This document shows positions 57,505 through 64,000 of a stretch of 64,000 bases of DNA, in pieces. The notes beneath the pieces are model-generated. The model did no database searches. It saw only the letters and a list, made by a program, of their open reading frames with translations, and was not told where the DNA came from. The position numbers and the translations under genes are program-made. The stretch is from Eledone cirrhosa (Eukaryota > Mollusca > Cephalopoda > Octopoda > Eledonidae). The stretch lies in assembly GCA_964016885.1 (NCBI GenBank), contig OZ024740.1:302481545-302545544 (forward strand), read 5' to 3'. Position 1 is the first letter of the stretch, and each line of letters opens with the position of its first letter.

Positions 57505-60500
57505 TTACTATTTAGTAGCACTACTATGTTGGTCGCCTCACCATGCTGATAGCACTATTATGTTGGTAGAACCACTATGTTGGTAGCACTATTATGTTGG
57601 TAGCACTATTATGTTGGTAGAACCACTATGTTGGTAGCACTATTATGTTGGTAGCATCACTATGCTGGTAGCACTATTATGTTGGTAGCACTGTTATGTT
57701 GGTAGCCCAACTATGTTGGTAGCACTACTATGTTGGTAGCACTATTATGTTGGTAGAACCACTATGTTGGTAGCACTATTATGTTGGTAGAACAACTATG
57801 TTGGTAGCACTATTATGTTGGTAGAACCACTATGTTGGTAGCACTATTATGTTGGTAGCATCACTATGCTGGTAGCACTATTATGTTGGTAGCACTGTTA
57901 TGTTGGTAGCCCAACTATGTTGGTAGCCCACTATGTTGGTAGTACTACTATGTTGGAAGCCCCACTATGTTGGTAGCACTACTATATTGGTAGCACTACT
58001 ATGTTGGTAGCCCCACTATGTTGGTAGCACTACTATGTTGGTAGCACTACTATGTTGGTAGCACTACTATGTTGGTAGCCCCACTATGTTGGTAGCCCCA
58101 CAATGTTGGTAGCCCCACTATGTTGGTAGCACTACTATGTTGGTAGCACTACTATGTTGGTAGACCCACTATGTTGGTAGCCCAACTATGTTGGTAGCAC
58201 TACTATGTTGGTAGCACCACTATGTTGGTAGCCCCACTATGTTGGTAGCCCAACTATGTTGGTAGCACCACTATGTTGGTAGCCCTACTATGTTGGTAGC
58301 CCCACTATGTTGGTAGCACTACTATGTTGGTAGCCCCACTATGTTGGTAGCCCCACTATGTTGGTAGCCCAACTATGTTGGTAGCACCACTATGTTGGTA
58401 GCACTACTATGTTGGTAGCAGCACTATGTTGGTAGCACTACTATGTTGGTAGCAGCACTATGTTGGTAGTCCAACTATGTTGGTAGCCCCACTATGTTGG
58501 TAGCACTACTATGTTGGTAGCCCCACTATGTTGGTAGCCCCACTATGTTGGTAGCACTACTATGTTGGTAGCAGCACTATGTTGGTAGTCCAACTATGTT
58601 GGTAGCCCCACTATGTTGGTAGCACTACTATGTTGGTAGCCCCACTATGTTGGTAGCCCCACTATGTTGGTAGCCCCACTATGTTGGTAGCCCCACTATG
58701 TTGGTAGACCAACTATGTTGGTAGCCCCACTATGTTGGTAGCCCCACTATGTTGGTAGCCCCACTATGTTGGTAGCACTACTATGTTGGTAGCCCCACTA
58801 TGTTGGTAGCCCCACTATGTTGGTAGCCCCACTATGTTGGTAGCACCACTATGTTGGTAGCCCCACTATGTTGGTAGCACTACTATGTTGGTAGCCCCAC
58901 TAAGTTGGTAGCACTACTATGTTGGTAGACCCACTATGTTGGTAGCCCAACTATGTTGATAGCACTACTATGTTGGTAGCCCCACTATGTTGGTAGCACT
59001 ACTATGTTGGTAGCCCCACTATGTTGGTAGCCCCACTATGTTGGTAGCACTACTATGTTGGTAGACCAACTATGTTGGTAGCCCCACTATGTTGGTAGCC
59101 CCACTATGTTGGTAGCCCAACTATGTTGATAGCACTACTATGTTGGTAGCCCCACTATGTTGGTAGCCCCACTATGTTGGTAGCCCCACTATGTTGGTAG
59201 CACTACTATGTTGGTAGACCAACTATGTTGGTAGCCCCACTATGTTGGTAGCCCCACTATGTTGGTAGCCCAACTATGTTGATAGCACTACTATGTTGGT
59301 AGCCCCACTATGTTGGTAGCACTACTATGCTGGTAGCCCCACTATGTTGGTAGCACCACTATGTTGGTAGCACTACTATGCTGGTAGCCCCACTATGTTG
59401 GTAGCCCCACTATGTTGGTAGCACTACTATGCTGGTAGCCCCACTATGTTGGTAGCAGCACTATGTTGGTAGCCCCACTATGTTGGTAGCACCACTATGT
59501 TGGTAGCACTACTATGTTGGTAGCCCCACTATGTTGGTAGCACCACTATGTTGGTAGCCCCACTATGTTGGTAGCACAACTATGTTGGTAGCCCCACTAT
59601 GTTGGTAGCCCCACTATGTTGGTAGCCCCACTATGTTGGTAGCACCACTATGTTGGTAGCACTACTATGTTGGTAGCCCCACTATGTTGGTAGCACCACT
59701 ATGTTGGTAGCCCCACTATGTTGGTAGCACAACTATGTTGGTAGCCCCACTATGTTGGTAGCCCCACTATGTTGGTAGCCCCACTATGTTGGTAGCACTA
59801 CTATGTTGGTAGCAGCACTATGTTGGTAGCACTACTATGTTGGTAGCCCCACTATGTTGGTAGCCCCACTATGCTGGTAGCCCCACTATGTTGGTAGCAC
59901 TACTATATTGGTAGCCCTACTATGTTGGTAGTCCAACTATGTTGGTAGCCCCACTATGTTGGTAGCACTACTATGTTGGTAGCACTACTATGTTGGTAGC
60001 CCCACTATGTTGGTAGCACTACTATGTTGGTAGCACTACTATGTTGGTAGCCCCACAATGTTGGTAGCAGCACTATGTTGGTAGCACTACTATGTTGGTA
60101 GCCCCACTATGTTGGTAGCCCCACTATATTGGTAGCCCCACTATGCTGGTAGCCCCACTATGTTGGTAGCACTACTATATTGGTAGCCCTACTATGTTGG
60201 TAGCCCCACTATGTTGGTAGCCCCACTATGTTGGTAGCCCCACTATGTTGGTAGCCCCACTATGTTGGTAGCCCCACTATGTTGATAGCACTACTATGTT
60301 GGTAGCCCCACTATGTTGGTAGCCCCACTATGTTGGTAGCACTACTATGTTGGTAGCCCCACTATGTTGGTAGCACTACTATGTTGGTAGCACCGCTATG
60401 TTGGTAGCACTACTATGTTGGTAGCCCCACTATGTTGGTAGCCCCACTATGTTGGTAGGACCACTATGTTGGTAGCCCCACTATGTTGGTAGCACTACTA

Positions 60501-63500
60501 TGTTGGTAGCACTATTATGTTGGTAGCATCACTATGCTGGTAGCACTATTATGTTGGTAGCACTGTTATGTTGGTAGCCCAACTATGTTGGTAGCCCACT
60601 ATGTTGGTAGTACTACTATGTTGGAAGCCCCACTATGTTGGTAGCACTACTATATTGGTAGCACTACTATGTTGGTAGCCCCACTATGTTGGTAGCACTA
60701 CTATGTTGGTAGCACTACTATGTTGGTAGCCCCACTATGTTGGTAGCCCCACAATGTTGGTAGCCCCACTATGTTGATAGCACTACTATGTTGGTAGCAC
60801 TACTATGTTGGTAGCCCCACTATGTTGGTAGCCCCACAATGTTGGTAGCCCCACTATGTTGGTAGCACTACTATGTTGGTAGCACTACTATGTTGGTAGA
60901 CCCACTATGTTGGTAGCCCAACTATGTTGGTAGCACTACTATGTTGGTAGCACCACTATGTTGGTAGCCCCACTATGTTGGTAGCCCAACTATGTTGGTA
61001 GCACCACTATGTTGGTAGCCCTACTATGTTGGTAGCCCCACTATGTTGGTAGCACTACTATGTTGGTAGCCCCACTATGTTGGTAGCCCCACTATGTTGG
61101 TAGCCCAACTATGTTGGTAGCACCACTATGTTGGTAGCACTACTATGTTGGTAGCAGCACTATGTTGGTAGCACTACTATGTTGGTAGCAGCACTATGTT
61201 GGTAGTCCAACTATGTTGGTAGCCCCACTATGTTGGTAGCACTACTATGTTGGTAGCCCCACTATGTTGGTAGCCCCACTATGTTGGTAGCACTACTATG
61301 TTGGTAGCAGCACTATGTTGGTAGTCCAACTATGTTGGTAGCCCCACTATGTTGGTAGCACTACTATGTTGGTAGCCCCACTATGTTGGTAGCCCCACTA
61401 TGTTGGTAGCCCCACTATGTTGGTAGCCCCACTATGTTGGTAGACCAACTATGTTGGTAGCCCCACTATGTTGGTAGCCCCACTATGTTGGTAGCCCCAC
61501 TATGTTGGTAGCACTACTATGTTGGTAGCCCCACTATGTTGGTAGCCCCACTATGTTGGTAGCCCCACTATGTTGGTAGCACCACTATGTTGGTAGCCCC
61601 ACTATGTTGGTAGCACTACTATGTTGGTAGCCCCACTAAGTTGGTAGCACTACTATGTTGGTAGACCCACTATGTTGGTAGCCCAACTATGTTGATAGCA
61701 CTACTATGTTGGTAGCCCCACTATGTTGGTAGCACTACTATGTTGGTAGCCCCACTATGTTGGTAGCCCCACTATGTTGGTAGCACTACTATGTTGGTAG
61801 ACCAACTATGTTGGTAGCCCCACTATGTTGGTAGCCCCACTATGTTGGTAGCCCAACTATGTTGATAGCACTACTATGTTGGTAGCCCCACTATGTTGGT
61901 AGCCCCACTATGTTGGTAGCCCCACTATGTTGGTAGCACTACTATGTTGGTAGACCAACTATGTTGGTAGCCCCACTATGTTGGTAGCCCCACTATGTTG
62001 GTAGCCCAACTATGTTGATAGCACTACTATGTTGGTAGCCCCACTATGTTGGTAGCACTACTATGCTGGTAGCCCCACTATGTTGGTAGCACCACTATGT
62101 TGGTAGCACTACTATGCTGGTAGCCCCACTATGTTGGTAGCCCCACTATGTTGGTAGCACTACTATGCTGGTAGCCCCACTATGTTGGTAGCAGCACTAT
62201 GTTGGTAGCCCCACTATGTTGGTAGCACCACTATGTTGGTAGCACTACTATGTTGGTAGCCCCACTATGTTGGTAGCACCACTATGTTGGTAGCCCCACT
62301 ATGTTGGTAGCACAACTATGTTGGTAGCCCCACTATGTTGGTAGCCCCACTATGTTGGTAGCCCCACTATGTTGGTAGCACCACTATGTTGGTAGCACTA
62401 CTATGTTGGTAGCCCCACTATGTTGGTAGCACCACTATGTTGGTAGCCCCACTATGTTGGTAGCACAACTATGTTGGTAGCCCCACTATGTTGGTAGCCC
62501 CACTATGTTGGTAGCCCCACTATGTTGGTAGCACTACTATGTTGGTAGCAGCACTATGTTGGTAGCACTACTATGTTGGTAGCCCCACTATGTTGGTAGC
62601 CCCACTATGCTGGTAGCCCCACTATGTTGGTAGCACTACTATATTGGTAGCCCTACTATGTTGGTAGTCCAACTATGTTGGTAGCCCCACTATGTTGGTA
62701 GCACTACTATGTTGGTAGCACTACTATGTTGGTAGCCCCACTATGTTGGTAGCACTACTATGTTGGTAGCACTACTATGTTGGTAGCCCCACAATGTTGG
62801 TAGCAGCACTATGTTGGTAGCACTACTATGTTGGTAGCCCCACTATGTTGGTAGCCCCACTATATTGGTAGCCCCACTATGCTGGTAGCCCCACTATGTT
62901 GGTAGCACTACTATATTGGTAGCCCTACTATGTTGGTAGCCCCACTATGTTGGTAGCCCCACTATGTTGGTAGCCCCACTATGTTGGTAGCCCCACTATG
63001 TTGGTAGCCCCACTATGTTGATAGCACTACTATGTTGGTAGCCCCACTATGTTGGTAGCCCCACTATGTTGGTAGCACTACTATGTTGGTAGCCCCACTA
63101 TGTTGGTAGCACTACTATGTTGGTAGCACCGCTATGTTGGTAGCACTACTATGTTGGTAGCCCCACTATGTTGGTAGCCCCACTATGTTGGTAGGACCAC
63201 TATGTTGGTAGCCCCACTATGTTGGTAGCACTACTATGTTGGTAGCACCACTATGTTGGTAGCACTACTATGTTGGTAGCCCCACTATGTTGGTAGCCCC
63301 ACTATGTTGGTAGCACCACTATGTTGGTAGCCCCACTATGTTGGTAGCCCCACTATGTTGGTAGCCCCACTATGTTGGTAGCACTACTATGTTGGTAGCC
63401 CCACTATGTTGGTAGCACTACTATATTGGTAGCCCTACTATGTTAGTAGCCCCACTATGTTGGTAGCACTACTATGTTGGTAGCACTACTATGTTGGTAG

Positions 63501-64000
63501 CCCCACTATGTTGGTAGCACTACTATGCTGGTAGCCCCACTATGTTGGTAGCACTACTATGTTGGTAGCCCCACTATGTTGGTAGCACTACTATGTTGGT
63601 AGCACTACTATGTTGGTAGCACTACTATGTTGGTAGCACTACTATGTTGGTAGCACTACTATGTTGGTAGCACTACTATGTTGGTAGCCCCACTATGTTG
63701 GTAGCACTACTATGCTGGTAGCCCCACTATGTTGGTAGCACTACTATGCTGGTAGCCCCACTATGTTGGTAGCACAACTATGTTGGTAGCGCCACTATGT
63801 TGGTAGCACTACTATGCTGGTAGCCCCACTATGTTGGTAGCACCACTATGTTGGTAGCACTACTATGTTGGTAGCACTACTATGTTGGTAGCCCCACTAT
63901 GTTGGTAGCACTACTATGTTGGTAGCCCCACTATGCTGGTAGCCCCACTATGTTGGTAGCACCACTATGTTGGTAGCCACACTATGTTGGTAGCACTACT
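57505..64000. repeat. 17-bp minisatellite array, at least 6.5 kb, open at the window end
   Basis: The unit is ATGTTGGTAG followed by a seven-base variable part such as CACTACT, CCCCACT, CCAACT or CACCACT, giving 17 bp with occasional 16-bp units. More than 370 units are present. Because 17 is not a multiple of three and every unit contains TAG, stops occur in all frames on both strands and no ORF survives. Variant units (ATGCTGG, ATATTGG, GTTGATAG, GGTAGGACC) are arranged in long blocks that recur. Confidence 0.98.
57836..60503. repeat. Higher-order repeat, first copy (about 2668 bp)
   Basis: A landmark run (ATCACTATGC, then a 16-bp unit, then GTTGGAAGCC) at 57861-57960 recurs at 60529-60628, an offset of 2668 bp, which is 157 units with one of 16 bp. 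The order of variant units between matches in both copies apart from small indels. A later landmark (GTAGGACC) is 2736 bp apart, so the second copy has about four extra units. Confidence 0.85.

Noticed and set aside
57505..64000. CRISPR-like array
   Set aside because: Units are 17 bp with no constant repeat and unique spacers; a eukaryotic minisatellite fits fully. I also looked for a hammerhead in the unit and found neither CTGANGA nor GAAA.

Overview
The window looks like cephalopod nuclear DNA, most likely octopus. It is AT-rich and full of (TA)n, (CT)n, (TG)n and tetranucleotide microsatellites. It carries several copies of the tRNA-derived SINE typical of octopus, with a conserved stretch reading as a TTTATCGACCCC-type motif, plus one tRNA-headed SINE resembling the Ceph-SINE group. 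I see no convincing host exon, no tRNA or rRNA gene and no CRISPR. Nearly everything recognisable is transposon-derived, and every ORF of substance belongs to a retroelement or a mariner.

Layout. 0-0.44 kb: the 3' end of a Penelope-like element (PLE), repeated almost exactly at 53.7-54.1 kb. 1.6-2.6 kb: a minus-strand GIY-YIG fragment of another PLE. 3.15-3.65 kb: a large palindrome with hammerhead ribozymes (HHR). 4.5-5.8 kb: a dead mariner with both TIRs. 6-10 kb: foldback arms, a small degenerate coding-like island and a perfect 57-bp-arm palindrome. 10.1-15.3 kb: a near-complete minus-strand Tx1-clade LINE. 15.6-21.5 kb: mostly featureless. 21.8-23.5 kb: a very decayed Tx1 relic. 24.8-25.3 kb: two SINEs between three identical 17-bp repeats. 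27.4-36.0 kb: two head-to-tail Tx1 copies. 36.7-38.9 kb: SINEs. 39.0-41.0 kb: foldback, tandem and hammerhead-like repeats. 44.5-48.2 kb: an inverted-repeat PLE composite. 49.4-54.1 kb: the best preserved PLE, with RT and GIY-YIG endonuclease. 54.2-56.4 kb: two more PLE-derived foldback units. 57.5-64.0 kb: a 17-bp minisatellite running off the window, with a higher-order period near 2.67 kb.

The main theme is a cluster of PLE-derived palindromes sitting in (TA)n tracts, several of which contain hammerhead motifs on one or both arms. The clearest motifs can be laid out base by base: helix I closing around CTGANGA, helix II, GAAA, a short self-complementary helix III, then UH. The self-complementary helix III implies a dimeric fold. 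Two unrelated motifs near 39-40 kb carry the paired core change C3U with G8A. Autonomous PLE proteins (RT and GIY-YIG) presumably mobilise the non-autonomous hairpins, and the Tx1 LINEs lie in pyrimidine microsatellites. Ribozyme activity and element mobility are inferred from sequence only.
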